A stretch of DNA of 64,000 nt from G963664115 sp965263045 (GTDB lineage Bacteria; Acidobacteriota; Terriglobia; 20CM-2-55-15), in the NCBI GenBank assembly GCA_965263045.1, contig CBDHGK010000041.1, positions 4,402,001 through 4,466,000 on the forward strand, written 5' to 3'. Of the stretch, positions 25,940 to 35,353 are shown piece by piece. Under the pieces are notes generated by a model, which saw nothing but the letters and a program-made list of their open reading frames with translations, did no database searches and had not been told where the DNA came from. The position numbers and the translations under genes were made by a program. Position 1 is the first letter of the stretch. Every line of letters begins with the position of its first letter.

Positions 25940-28414
25940 ATGAGCTCCCTACTGCGAGATGTCCACTTTGCCGTCAGGCGGATGGGGAAGGACCGCGGCT
26001 TCAGCATCACGGCCATCCTCACCCTGGCGGTGTGTATCGGCGCGAATGTCGCCGTGTTCACCGTCGTTTCGTCGGTTCTTCTGCGACCCCTGCCCTTTCC
26101 AGAGGCCGACCGTCTGGTCCTGATCTCCAACCAGTACCCGAACGCCGGCATCGGGATCATGACGGAGACTTCGGTCCCGTTCTATACCGAACGACTTGTC
26201 GAGCTCAGGGCTCTTGAGGAACAGGCTCTCTACGACCTGACCAACAGCACCATCGAGATCGACACCGTCCAACAGCGCATCCTGGAAATGACAGCCACCC
26301 CTTCCCTGTTCCGCGTCCTCCAGTCCGGGAGCGAAATCGGACGGACCTTTGTTGAAGAAGACGGTCGGGAGGGTGCCGATCCCACCGTAATTCTCAGCTA
26401 CGGTCTCTGGCAGCAGCTCTATGGCGGAGATCGTTCAATTGTTGGAACCCAAATGAACCGCAACGGTCGATCGGTCACGATCGTCGGCGTGATGCCTTCA
26501 GATTTCGTCTTCATCGATCCGGAGGTCCGCCTTTGGAGGTCGACTCGCTTTACAGCTGAGGAGCTGACGGGACTTGGCAATCGTCATTCCAACAACTGGA
26601 CTCACATCGGACGCCTGAGATCCGATGCCAGCGTCGAAGTCGTACAGGCTCAAGTCGATGGCGCCAACGCCGGCGAAATCGATCGCTATCCACAGTTCGA
26701 GGAGATCTTGCTCAACGTGGGCTTTCACAGCCAGGTTGACCCGCTGCAGGAAGTGATCGTCAGAGACGTGCGGGGCAACCTGTATCTGCTCTGGGGAGGC
26801 GCCGGCTTTGTCCTTTTGTTAGGTTTGCTCAACCTCTCGAATTTGGCTCTGGCCAGCGCCACCCTGAGGATCAGGGAAACCGGAATTCGTTTGTCAGTGG
26901 GGGCGACGCGCGGACACATTTTGCGGCAGAATGTCACCGAATGCATTGTCATAGCCACACTGGGCGGTTTGATAGCACTGGCCGTCGCCGCTGGCATTCT
27001 GGACGCGTTGTCTTTCGTCGGACTCAACGAACTGCCTCGGGCCGACGAAATTCAAGTGGATGGAATCGCACTCAGCCTGGCGGTCGGACTGTCCGTCGGC
27101 GCCGGCTTCGTGATCGGCCTCTTCCCTGCATTTCATGTCCTGAAGGTAGACCTTGCGCGGATTCTCCAGGAGGACGGACGGAGCGGAACAGGGGGGCCCA
27201 GTCGCAGCCGCGTCCGGCAAGCCCTGGTCGTTACTCAGGTTTCCATCACATGTGTCCTCTTAGTGGGTGCGGTCGTATTGCTCATCAGCTTCAGCAATCT
27301 CCTCGATGTCGACCCCGGTTTCGATTCAGAAAATGTCGTCACGGCTTCGATCAATGCCCCGGCAGGCCGATACTCCGGAGGTCAGGAACTGCGATCGCTG
27401 CTCGATCGAGTCCTTGACGCCTTCAGGAGCGTTCCGGGCATTCACTCAGCCGGCGCCACGACTGTACTGCCCTTCAGTGGCTCGAACAGTAACAGCGTGA
27501 TTTTCGCCGAGGACTATGTCATGAGCCCCGGAGAATCGCTGATCGCTCCCCGTTTCGCGTTCGTCACCCCCGGCTACTTCGAGAGCATGGGCATCGGCCT
27601 TGGTGAAGGGCGGTACTTCGAAGCACAGGACACGCTGGATGCACCGCTGGTGGTCATCATTGACTCGCGACTGGCAGGGCGGTACTGGCCCAACGATAGT
27701 CCGGTGGGCCGGCGAATGTACCAACCATCAGATATCGAAGATCTTATGGAAATTACTGAAGACACCCGGTGGTTTACCGTGGTCGGAGTCGTCGAGCCCG
27801 TGATCTTTGACGACCTCACCGGCGACAGCAACGAAGCGGGAGCGTTCTATTTTCCGGCCGCTCAAGGCACGGCCCGAGGCATGCAATTCGCTTTCAAAAC
27901 CACTATTGAGCCGGGTGGGGTGATCAACCCGGTACGGGTGGCTTTGGCCAGGATCGATCCCAATATCCCCTTGTTCGACGTTCAAACGATGGAGGAGCGC
28001 GTCGACGGGTCACTCATGTCCCGTCGGGCCTCCATGTGGCTGGCCTCTGCCTTTGCCGTCGTCGGCCTGTTCCTGTCAGCGATCGGTATTTACGGAGTCC
28101 TCGCTTACCTGGTAACCCAGAGAAGCCGCCAGCTTGGCATCCGGATCGCGCTGGGTAGCAGCCGAGGGCAGGTGTTCCGATTGATCCTGCGTGAAGGCTT
28201 GGTTCTGATGTGTATCGGACTGGCGCTCGGTCTCGGTGGGGCTGTTGGGCTCCGAAGAGTCATTGACAGCCAGATTTACGGCGTCACGCCCATGGATCCG
28301 TTTCTGGTCGCTTCCGTCACGGCCCTGCTTGCCACCATCGCCGTTGCCGCGAGTTTGTTACCGGCCCTCCGCGCGGCCCGACTTGACCCCGCCACTATCC
28401 TCAGCGATAAGTAG
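25940..28414 (+). CDS. ADOP-family ABC permease
   Basis: 824 residues. Layout: an N-terminal membrane helix (GFSITAILTLAVCIGANVAV), a MacB-like periplasmic core domain, a first FtsX block with helices around residues 280-370, then a second core domain and a second FtsX block (LASAFAVVGLFLSAIGIYGV onward). This duplicated form defines the acidobacterial orphan-permease group. It follows the adaptor and ATPase genes, so unlike many ADOPs it has an obvious partner. Probable role: export or extrusion of a small molecule, peptide or lipid. Confidence 0.9.
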   Translation: MSSLLRDVHFAVRRMGKDRGFSITAILTLAVCIGANVAVFTVVSSVLLRPLPFPEADRLVLISNQYPNAGIGIMTETSVPFYTERLVELRALEEQALYDLTNSTIEIDTVQQRILEMTATPSLFRVLQSGSEIGRTFVEEDGREGADPTVILSYGLWQQLYGGDRSIVGTQMNRNGRSVTIVGVMPSDFVFIDPEVRLWRSTRFTAEELTGLGNRHSNNWTHIGRLRSDASVEVVQAQVDGANAGEIDRYPQFEEILLNVGFHSQVDPLQEVIVRDVRGNLYLLWGGAGFVLLLGLLNLSNLALASATLRIRETGIRLSVGATRGHILRQNVTECIVIATLGGLIALAVAAGILDALSFVGLNELPRADEIQVDGIALSLAVGLSVGAGFVIGLFPAFHVLKVDLARILQEDGRSGTGGPSRSRVRQALVVTQVSITCVLLVGAVVLLISFSNLLDVDPGFDSENVVTASINAPAGRYSGGQELRSLLDRVLDAFRSVPGIHSAGATTVLPFSGSNSNSVIFAEDYVMSPGESLIAPRFAFVTPGYFESMGIGLGEGRYFEAQDTLDAPLVVIIDSRLAGRYWPNDSPVGRRMYQPSDIEDLMEITEDTRWFTVVGVVEPVIFDDLTGDSNEAGAFYFPAAQGTARGMQFAFKTTIEPGGVINPVRVALARIDPNIPLFDVQTMEERVDGSLMSRRASMWLASAFAVVGLFLSAIGIYGVLAYLVTQRSRQLGIRIALGSSRGQVFRLILREGLVLMCIGLALGLGGAVGLRRVIDSQIYGVTPMDPFLVASVTALLATIAVAASLLPALRAARLDPATILSDK

Positions 28415-28453
28415 ACGGGTCAAAGTCTCTTCTTGCTCACTCCACACACCGCT

Positions 28454-30988
28454 TCACCAATCGGCACGCAAGGTGGCTACCGGGTCCACTCTCAGGGCAC
28501 GCCTTGCCGGCAGGTAACAGGCGATAAGAGCTGTTCCCGACAAAAGGATCGACACGAATACGAAAGTGAATGGGTCTGTCGCTTCGATTCCCCAGAGACG
28601 GTTCTGGATAACCCTCGACAGGGCGAACGAGGACCCGAGACCAACGACCAGACCTGTGAAAATCAGAACGACACCCCTGCGGAGTAAGAGGCGAATTATT
28701 TGCCAGGGCGTAGCGCCAAGAGCCATGCGAATGCCGAGCTCGCTCCTACGTTCGTTGACCGAGTGAGCCATCATGCCGTACACACCGAACATGGCGAGCA
28801 CCAACGCGATCGCAGCGAACAGCGATAGCAGCAAGACGTATTGCCAATACCCTTGCAGCTGGTCTAGAACGTACTGTTCCAAAGGCCTGAAATTTGCAGC
28901 AGCGCGTGCTTGCGTGCTGTCGACGGCGGCTACCGCCGATCGCAGTGTAGGTGCCAGTTCGTTGGGTGATCCGACATATCGAACCAGGAACACTATCCTG
29001 TCAAATCTCGTACCGCTGGAAGTGACGAGAGGAAGCTGCGCATACGGCACATACATCTGAGGCTGGTAATTCTGGTCGCGACTGTTTTGCCGAATGTCGC
29101 CGACGATTCCGATGACCTGGCGCGGCTCATCGTTGACGTAGTCCAGCTGCATCCGCTTTCCGATCGGATCCTCGTTCGGAAAGAAACGCTGCGCCATTGT
29201 CCGGTTGATCAGCATCACCGGTATGCTCGTCGCTGTATCCCTGTCGCTGAAATCACGGCCGCGAAGCAGCGGAATCCGAAGTGTCGGTATATAGTCGGAC
29301 ATCACGGCAAACATCTCAGCGCCTTGGGCCTCGCTCTCCGACAGAGACGCCGGTCGGCCTTCAATCGTGAATTCATGGTAGCGTGCACCGCCACTTAACG
29401 GCGGTGTCAGCGCGATCGCGGTCGCCGATTCGATGCCGCGAGTGGAGGCAAGCCCCTGGCGGATCTGCTCACTGATGATATTGAGTCGCTCGCTGAACTC
29501 GGTTTCAGGTTGGCGATTCGGTCCCGTGTTTCCCGTGTATCTCTTGAACTGATTGCCTCCGAATTGGATTTGGAAGGTCATGATGTCATCGGGATCGAGT
29601 CCGACCTCAACGGTATAGAGGCGTACAAAGCTGTTGATCATGAGAGCCGCGCCGATCAACAGTAACGTGGCAAGCGATAGCTGTACGACAACGAATAGAC
29701 TCCGGAGTCTTTGACGGGAGGCACCGGAAGTGCTGCCACGGCCCGACTCCTTGACAGCATCTGCAATATCGGGCCGAGAAACCTGCAGTGCAGGCAGGAT
29801 GCCGAAGAGCAGACCGGCGGCGACCGACACCAGTAGCGTGAATATGAAAACGGTCGGATCAATACTCGCTTCGTTCAGTCGTGCAAGACCCGGGATGGGC
29901 GGGAGGTAGCTGACAAGTACACTCAGGCCTCCCCAGGCGAAGGCTAAACCCAGTACACCTCCGAGCACGGACAAGACGAGACTGAGTGTCAGCCACAGTC
30001 GAACAATGCGAGAACGAGTGGAGCCAAGCGCGGCACGTACGGCTATCTCCTTTTTCTGAGATATGCCCTGAGCAAGCAGTAGTCCGCCTACATTTGCGCA
30101 GGCAATCAGAAGAACCAAGGCCGCAACAAGCTGAAGGATCAGAAAAGCTTGCCGTAGATCGGCAATAAACGCTTCACGAAAGCGCTCCACCCGTATTCCC
30201 CAACCTTCATTAGACGGAAGTTCCTCCTCAAACCTCAAAGCCAGCGCATCCATCGCAGATTGGGCTTGCACCACGGTTATCCCGGGTTTCAGTCGAGCGA
30301 CCGGAAGGAAGCCTGCTCGGTTGGTACTGTTGCTGGTCCGCGTACTCGCGGGTAGTCTCAGCGGTACCCAATAGTCGGCCTGGGTGTTTGTGAACGTAAA
30401 TCCGGCCGGCATAACGCCGATGATCGTACTCAGCAGATCGGAGCTGCGGACATCTGTGACTCGCACTTGCTTACCGATCACATCCGAAGAGCCACCGAAG
30501 CGACTTTGCCACAACGCGTAACTGATCATGACCACCCGGTCAGCGCCTTCCCGGTCTTCATCCTCCGTGAACCAGCGGCCAATGGAGGGACGCACGCCGA
30601 TAGCCTGTTGAACGCCATAACTAAAGGCCTCACCCCGCAGCACTTCTGCGCCGTTTCCGCCAGGGTCGTCGTCGCTGAATACACCCTCGATTGCTCTAAA
30701 GCACCCCGTGTATTCAAAAACACTATTGCCTTCAGTCAGCGCCCAGCAATTGCCCACTGTTGCGAAGTTGAGTTCGTCCGGTTGGTCGGGAGGAGTGAAC
30801 CACAGAATCACCAGTCGATTGGGATCGGGATAGGACAATGGACGGAGCAATACAACATTGAACAGACTGAACATCATCGTGATCGCGCCGATACCCAGAG
30901 CCACCGATACAACGATCACCACAGTGAAGCCCGGCAGTTTGATAAGACGCCGGAGAGCGTATCGTAAATCCTGCAAAAGACGTGTCAA
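28454..30988 (-). CDS. ADOP-family ABC permease
   Basis: 844 residues with the same architecture: LLQDLRYALRRLIKLPGF, first helix VVIVVSVALGIGAITMMF, a periplasmic core domain, FtsX block one (LVAALVLLIACANVGGLLLA), a second core domain, and FtsX block two (VLLLSLFAAIALVLAMFGVY). It converges on the ADOP gene above with only 39 bp between stop codons, so it is transcribed separately. No ATPase or PadR gene adjoins it; it is a true orphan or uses the neighbouring ATPase. Confidence 0.9.
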   Translation of the reverse strand: MTRLLQDLRYALRRLIKLPGFTVVIVVSVALGIGAITMMFSLFNVVLLRPLSYPDPNRLVILWFTPPDQPDELNFATVGNCWALTEGNSVFEYTGCFRAIEGVFSDDDPGGNGAEVLRGEAFSYGVQQAIGVRPSIGRWFTEDEDREGADRVVMISYALWQSRFGGSSDVIGKQVRVTDVRSSDLLSTIIGVMPAGFTFTNTQADYWVPLRLPASTRTSNSTNRAGFLPVARLKPGITVVQAQSAMDALALRFEEELPSNEGWGIRVERFREAFIADLRQAFLILQLVAALVLLIACANVGGLLLAQGISQKKEIAVRAALGSTRSRIVRLWLTLSLVLSVLGGVLGLAFAWGGLSVLVSYLPPIPGLARLNEASIDPTVFIFTLLVSVAAGLLFGILPALQVSRPDIADAVKESGRGSTSGASRQRLRSLFVVVQLSLATLLLIGAALMINSFVRLYTVEVGLDPDDIMTFQIQFGGNQFKRYTGNTGPNRQPETEFSERLNIISEQIRQGLASTRGIESATAIALTPPLSGGARYHEFTIEGRPASLSESEAQGAEMFAVMSDYIPTLRIPLLRGRDFSDRDTATSIPVMLINRTMAQRFFPNEDPIGKRMQLDYVNDEPRQVIGIVGDIRQNSRDQNYQPQMYVPYAQLPLVTSSGTRFDRIVFLVRYVGSPNELAPTLRSAVAAVDSTQARAAANFRPLEQYVLDQLQGYWQYVLLLSLFAAIALVLAMFGVYGMMAHSVNERRSELGIRMALGATPWQIIRLLLRRGVVLIFTGLVVGLGSSFALSRVIQNRLWGIEATDPFTFVFVSILLSGTALIACYLPARRALRVDPVATLRADW

Positions 30989-31264
30989 GAACCTTGCCCT
31001 CAGGTTAGAGGTCTACCCGGGTTAGCGGCAGCACCCGAATCGATGCGAACGTCGAATACTGCGATCATACGAAGCAGGAATCTCTCAGTTTCCGCCGGCT
31101 CGATGCCGTCGAAAATGCCGCCGATTTAATCTGTCAACGGGGTCCCGGATTGCCCGGTCAAGGGTGCATGCGTTTGCGAACCCTATCGCGACAGGGCCAC
31201 GCTCACTTTCCGATCAATGCTACTCGCTATTGTCGCAGTATGAAAGGACGCCCCTTGTCTGGCG
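30989..31264. other. Upstream region of ADOP gene and left border of IS110-type element
   Basis: No gene is supported. It should contain the minus-strand ADOP promoter. The left end of the IS110/IS1111-type element probably lies near the right edge. Confidence 0.45.
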
Positions 31265-31314
31265 GTTGTTGAGAGAAGACTCTTAACAACCTGATCAACG
31301 TTCGAGCGTTGATC
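31265..31314 (+). promoter_or_regulatory. Two tandem hairpins before the IS110 transposase
   Basis: The first hairpin pairs GTTGTTGAGAG with CTCTTAACAAC (11 bp with one G/T, loop AAGA). The second pairs GATCAACG with CGTTGATC (8 bp, loop TTCGAG). The ribosome-binding site AAAGGAG follows at 31320 and is not sequestered. They could be transposase-binding sites in the subterminal repeat, or part of a guide (bridge) RNA transcribed from the left end. Confidence 0.5.
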
Positions 31315-31334
31315 CCAGAAAAGGAGCGTGTGTA

Positions 31335-32396
31335 ATGAAACGAGACAAGTATATGGGGATGGATGTCCATCAGGCAATGACTGTAGTGGCGGTGATGAAC
31401 GTGGAAGGCAAGGTCGTGTTGGAAACGATGGTGCCGACGAAAACCGGCCCGATCCGTGATTTGATGGAGAGTCTGAGCGGGCCGTTGCATGTGACGCTGG
31501 AGGAGGGGACGCAGGCCCAGTGGCTACACGAAGTGATTCGAGACCTGGTCAAGGAAATCGTGGTGTGTGATCCGAAGCGGAACAAACTGCTGACGGAAGG
31601 CTCGAAGGGAGACAAGCCCGATGCCCGGAAACTGGCGGAGCTGTTACGGGTCGGAATTCTGCGATCGGTCTGGCATGGGCACGAGCAGACTCGTGGTTTG
31701 AAACAGATGGTTCGGGCCTATGAGACCTTCACCGTCGACACGAAGCGGACGATGCTTCGGATTAAGGCCATCTACCGGGGACGTGGCATTGCGACCGGGG
31801 GATCGGGAGTCTACCACGCGACACAGCGAGAGCAGTGGCTGGGACAGATTCCTGAAGCCGGAATGAGGCAACGGGCGGCCTGGTTGTATGAGCAGTTGGA
31901 TCAGGTGCGGAAACTGCGGAAGCAGGCCAAGGCCGGCATGCTGGCAGAGAGCCGCCATCACAAAGCCGTCGCTCTGTTGCGAAGCATTCCCCAATTGGGT
32001 CCGATACGAGCCGCTCAGATTGTCTCTACGGCCGACACGCCGCACCGATTCCGAACCAAGCGGCAGTTTTGGAGCTATAGCGGTTTGGCCGTGGTGACTC
32101 ACAGCAGTGCGGAGTACGAGTTTCAGGATGGTCGTATCCGGAGGCGATCCAAACCGGTGGCCACACGGGGTTTGAACCGGAACTGCAATCGGCGACTCAA
32201 GACGGTCTTCGTGTCTGCAGCCGCGGCGGGTGCTCAGAGCGATCCCTGGCGGGACTATCTGGAGAGTCTCAAAGGGAAAGGGATGCGGCCGGAGATGGCT
32301 CGGCTCAATCTGGCGCGGAAGATTGCGACCGTTGCTCTGACAATCTGGAAGACAGGAGAAACGTTTGATCCCAAGAAACTGAGTTCGAGACCATAG
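31335..32396 (+). CDS. IS110-family transposase (DEDD/serine-type recombinase)
   Basis: 353 residues. The N-terminal RuvC-like DEDD domain starts YMGMDVHQAMTVVAVM and includes VTLEEGTQAQWLHEV and CDPKRNKLLTEGSKGDKPDA. The C-terminal Transposase_20 region contains ALLRSIPQLGPIRAAQIVS and FRTKRQFWSYSGLAV, near which the catalytic serine is expected. The length is normal and the frame intact. The family integrates site-specifically, guided by an element-encoded bridge RNA. Confidence 0.92.
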   Translation: MKRDKYMGMDVHQAMTVVAVMNVEGKVVLETMVPTKTGPIRDLMESLSGPLHVTLEEGTQAQWLHEVIRDLVKEIVVCDPKRNKLLTEGSKGDKPDARKLAELLRVGILRSVWHGHEQTRGLKQMVRAYETFTVDTKRTMLRIKAIYRGRGIATGGSGVYHATQREQWLGQIPEAGMRQRAAWLYEQLDQVRKLRKQAKAGMLAESRHHKAVALLRSIPQLGPIRAAQIVSTADTPHRFRTKRQFWSYSGLAVVTHSSAEYEFQDGRIRRRSKPVATRGLNRNCNRRLKTVFVSAAAAGAQSDPWRDYLESLKGKGMRPEMARLNLARKIATVALTIWKTGETFDPKKLSSRP

Positions 32397-32757
32397 CCGT
32401 TTTCGAGTTGACCGCCGGCGGAACAGGCACGGCCGACAGAGCAGGAAACGGCGCGGATCGAGGGTGAGGATCTGCCCAAGTTGTCGTCCACGGACTCCGT
32501 CCAAAGGACACGTACTGTCTCTATCCCCCCTCGCAGGACCCGAAACAGCGATAGCCTTCGAGGCTCAGATAGATCTATGGTCGGTACTAGCCGTCCCAAA
32601 CCTGCTGTTCAGTTTCCGAACTCCGTCACGGTGTTGCACTGCCCGTTCTTGAATTGCCGAAACGTTCTCCCGTAACGGAAAATGGGGCTGACTGCCTCGA
32701 CAACGATCCGGTGTGGGGGCCGCAACCCGTCGGGGAGTTGTTTCTCTTGACATCCCC
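32397..32757 (+). ncRNA. Candidate bridge-RNA region of IS110/IS1111 element
   Basis: This non-coding stretch lies between the transposase stop and the presumed right end. In IS1111-group elements the bridge RNA is encoded downstream of the transposase; in the IS110 group it is upstream. The assignment follows from the tentative IS1111 grouping only. I did not derive a fold with target- and donor-binding loops, so this marks a place to test. Confidence 0.3.
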
Positions 32758-32826
32758 TTTCATAGATCAACTTTAGCGCCCAACGTCGATCAAGAACGCA
32801 GATTTCTTGCATATTGGAGGACGGGT

Positions 32827-32928
32827 ATGACCCACGATGTAGAGACTAGGCCTCCAGCCATGGAGGTTATGGAAATGCCCGACCGGCCCATCGTTCCTGC
32901 CCGGTCACAGCCGCGACGGCGGGGATAA
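32827..32928 (+). CDS. Possible 33-residue small protein
   Basis: A strong ribosome-binding site (GGAGGA, seven bases from ATG) precedes a 33-codon frame. It encodes a proline- and arginine-rich peptide containing EVMEMPDRPIVPARSQPRR. No family is recognised. The PIVPAR segment is vaguely reminiscent of the N-terminus of some group II intron proteins, but no intron or reverse transcriptase follows. It may be a real small protein or a fragment. Confidence 0.35.
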   Translation: MTHDVETRPPAMEVMEMPDRPIVPARSQPRRRG

Positions 32929-33043
32929 TTCAACAGATTCCTCACTCTGCGGTCGGATCTACATCCCGGGGGAGATCACTTGACATCACTCTGTCGCAAC
33001 GCTCACTTCTCTTCCCCAAGTTGGCCAGCGCACGTTCAATTGG

Positions 33044-33751
33044 CTAATACTCCAGCTTCTGCACAACTCTCAGGGCGGCGTAAAATAAAATTGCCGCCGC
33101 GCCGATCGAAATGCCCATGCTGGCCCAGGGGAGCGTGTGTGTGAACAGAGGTGAAGATACGCCCATAGCCCGAAAGATATCGAAAGAAGGCGGCAACGGA
33201 AGCGTCGGTAAGAGCCACCGGAGAAACAGCAACCCTACCAAGCTTGCGAGGCCTCGCCAGGGGTCCTCCAGAACGGTTGAGATCAATACTCCAAGAAAGT
33301 AGATTGCGGACGTACAGACGGATAGTGTCACCCAAAACAACAACAAGTCGGATCCCGAGATGCTGGATCTCAACGACGGTAACGTTATCCATACGGCGCA
33401 GGGAGCGATGGCAGAGATCCCGACTGACTCCAACATGCCCAGCCCAGCCCTCGTCCCAAGCAGCCGGAAACGGCTGACGGGCAGCGACAGGGTGAAATAC
33501 GTTGAGCCATAGAGGTTATGACGCGTTTGCGGTCCCGCTTGAGTCTTGACGCCTGATCCGGCCAGCGCCAGCGGAATCATCGAATAGTAAAACACCAAGA
33601 ATCCGACGTTCCGTTCGACTGCAGCTGGTGAACGCTGGGGTGCATCTGCAGAACGTATATTCAAAGTAGCTAAGGCGATTGGGAATATCGCGAAAACAAC
33701 CATGAAGAAGGCGAGGAACCGCGTCTCGAGCCAGCATTTGTGCCAGAGCAC
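33044..33751 (-). CDS. ABC-2 type permease subunit
   Basis: 235 residues with about six hydrophobic segments, from FLAFFMVVFAIFPIALATL to SMGISIGAAAILFYAALRV. No ATPase motifs are present. It begins at a GTG immediately after the TAA of the ATPase gene, with AGGAGG before it, so the two are tightly coupled. With the GntR and ATPase genes it forms a YtrA-like three-gene module, which in other bacteria responds to cell-envelope stress. The transported substrate is unknown. Confidence 0.75.
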   Translation of the reverse strand: MLWHKCWLETRFLAFFMVVFAIFPIALATLNIRSADAPQRSPAAVERNVGFLVFYYSMIPLALAGSGVKTQAGPQTRHNLYGSTYFTLSLPVSRFRLLGTRAGLGMLESVGISAIAPCAVWITLPSLRSSISGSDLLLFWVTLSVCTSAIYFLGVLISTVLEDPWRGLASLVGLLFLRWLLPTLPLPPSFDIFRAMGVSSPLFTHTLPWASMGISIGAAAILFYAALRVVQKLEY

Positions 33752-34645
33752 TTACATCCTCCTTGTGTGTTCGAGAAAGATTTCCTTCAAGGTGACCGGA
33801 AACCGCTCGATTGAGGCGCCGGGGAAGGCGCGCGCCTGGTTCACGATGGCGTCGACATTTTGGCTCGCGAGGATTTCGACCGTGCGCCCATCCTGGCGGA
33901 CATACTCCGCTCCTTCGGCCCACGGGATCGGCGCCCCGAATTCTTCCCCGAATACGATTCGCAGAAGCTGATAGCGCGCCTTCAGGTCGTCGAGCAAACC
34001 GGTGACGATCGTGTTTCCCCGATCGATAATGCAGACGCGATCTGCAATCCGCTCCACCTCTTCCAATTGGTGAGAGGAAAAGAAAATCGTGGTGCCTTCC
34101 GCGGAGGAAATGGAGACCAGTTCGCGCAACATATCTTCGACGGCGACCGCGTCCATGCCATCGGTCGGCTCATCCAGGATGAGCAGCTCGGCACCATGAG
34201 AGATTCCGAGCAGCAGCATCAGCTTAGATCGCATACCCTTCGAGAGATCGGAGATTTTTCGGTTTGGCGAAAGGTCGAACAGGTCCAGGTACCGCCGTTC
34301 CAGATCATCCCTCCACTTTGGAAAGAAGCTTCGGGTAAAGCGGATGATTTGCTCGACGGTCATGTAGGGGTATAAATCCTTCTCTTCGGAAACGAACCCC
34401 ACGCGCCGGCGAATCTCTATGCCCGCCGACAAATCTTCAGCTGGCAGGCCGAAGACGCGCACGTCGCCGCCATTGGATCTCAGAAAGCCCATCAGCAGCT
34501 TGATCGTGGTCGTTTTTCCCGCACCATTTCGGCCGAGGAAGCCGAATATGCTTCCGGCAGGTACCTCTAGATCAAGGCCCGCCAGTGCCGTCTGTCCCTT
34601 GAACGACTTGTAGAGCCCACGTGCTTCGATGACCCAATCACTCAT
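33752..34645 (-). CDS. ABC transporter ATPase (YtrB-like)
   Basis: About 297 residues. Walker A GFLGRNGAGKTTTIKLLMGF, signature LSKGMRSKLML, Walker B LLILDEPTDGMD and switch histidine SSHQLEEVERI are all present. The C-terminal ~80 residues form the extension common to drug and envelope-stress exporters. The ATG at 34645 overlaps the GntR gene stop by 8 bases and has GGGAGG upstream, so it is chosen over longer starts. Confidence 0.92.
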   Translation of the reverse strand: MSDWVIEARGLYKSFKGQTALAGLDLEVPAGSIFGFLGRNGAGKTTTIKLLMGFLRSNGGDVRVFGLPAEDLSAGIEIRRRVGFVSEEKDLYPYMTVEQIIRFTRSFFPKWRDDLERRYLDLFDLSPNRKISDLSKGMRSKLMLLLGISHGAELLILDEPTDGMDAVAVEDMLRELVSISSAEGTTIFFSSHQLEEVERIADRVCIIDRGNTIVTGLLDDLKARYQLLRIVFGEEFGAPIPWAEGAEYVRQDGRTVEILASQNVDAIVNQARAFPGASIERFPVTLKEIFLEHTRRM

Positions 34646-35036
34646 TCTTTCCTCCCGATGCTTCCCCCGCGCGGAGCTGTGCCAGTTCGTTTTCAAAGAG
34701 CCTTCTCATCTCTTCGTCGGTCAATCCAAGGTCGACGAGACGCTTCAGCGCAGACTGGACAATGGTTTGAGCTTTTCGAGTGACCCTGGTTCGGCCGGCA
34801 ACCGATTCGTTGACAAAAGCTCCAGAGCCGTGTTTCAGCTCTATGATTCCTTCGTGTTGCAGTTCGCGGTATGCCCGAACCACGGTGTTTGGGTTCATGA
34901 CCAGGTCTTCGGCCACTTTGCGAATGGTCGGGAGTTGATCGCTCGCCTTCAACGCGCCCGTTTCGATGGCGTGTTTCACCTGTTCCATTAACTGAAGATA
35001 GAGCGGCATCCCGGAAGACGGATTTAAACGGAAAAG
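34638..35036 (-). CDS. GntR-family regulator, YtrA subfamily
   Basis: About 132 residues. A winged-helix domain (PLYLQLMEQVKHAIETGAL, then LPTIRKVAEDLVMNPNTVVR, then ELQHEGIIELKHGSGAFV) is followed by a short helical tail without a large effector domain, the YtrA pattern. It is first in an operon with an ATPase and an ABC-2 permease. Its own promoter holds an imperfect palindrome like known YtrA operators, so it is probably an autorepressor. Confidence 0.88.
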   Translation of the reverse strand, partial: LFRLNPSSGMPLYLQLMEQVKHAIETGALKASDQLPTIRKVAEDLVMNPNTVVRAYRELQHEGIIELKHGSGAFVNESVAGRTRVTRKAQTIVQSALKRLVDLGLTDEEMRRLFENELAQLRAGEASGGKNE

Positions 35037-35043
35037 CATGACA

Positions 35044-35091
35044 GGTGTACTATTCAACTAATACACTATACACAGCGCCATACTCTGTCAA
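35044..35091 (-). promoter_or_regulatory. Promoter and YtrA-type operator of the GntR operon
   Basis: On the minus strand, TTGACA (35086-35091) and TATAGT (35065-35070) form a promoter with a short 15-base spacer. An inverted repeat AGTGTA/TACACC with a 12-base gap spans 35044-35067. It resembles the AGTGTA-N-TACACT operators described for YtrA regulators and overlaps the -10 box, so binding would block transcription. Confidence 0.6.
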
Positions 35092-35315
35092 GTACACGTT
35101 GGAACACGCTCACGGTCTGGGGGAATTTCGGAACGGTGGTTCACCGAGGACAGGCGCGCATGGCCTACGGGCGGCGGACACACAGTCGACCGTGTGTCTG
35201 ACGCCGTCGTCTTCCGGAAAATCAGGCAGAAATTTAATTAGACGTATGGTCAGATCCTCAGCCCATGACGTTCTGCAGATGGCTTGGAAGGCGCGTTTCG
35301 TCTGTTCCAAGGAAC

Positions 35316-35344
35316 TTGACACGCCAAATCATTTATCATACATT
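35316..35344 (+). promoter_or_regulatory. Promoter of the PadR gene
   Basis: TTGACA and TACATT are separated by 17 bases. Transcription would begin within about ten bases of the ATG at 35354, leaving almost no leader. No clear ribosome-binding site is seen, consistent with a leaderless or near-leaderless mRNA. Confidence 0.5.
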
Positions 35345-35353
35345 GTTGGGGTA

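Larger units (their letters stand above)
31250..32760 (+). mobile_element. IS110-family element, probably IS1111 group (ends approximate)
   Basis: A complete IS110-type transposase is followed by about 360 bp of non-coding DNA. Imperfect subterminal inverted repeats are suggested: left GGCGGTTGTTGAGAGAA, right (reverse complement) GGGGATGTCAAGAGAAA. Subterminal repeats and a long 3' non-coding end are features of the IS1111 group. The exact ends need a second copy or an empty site. Confidence 0.55.
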
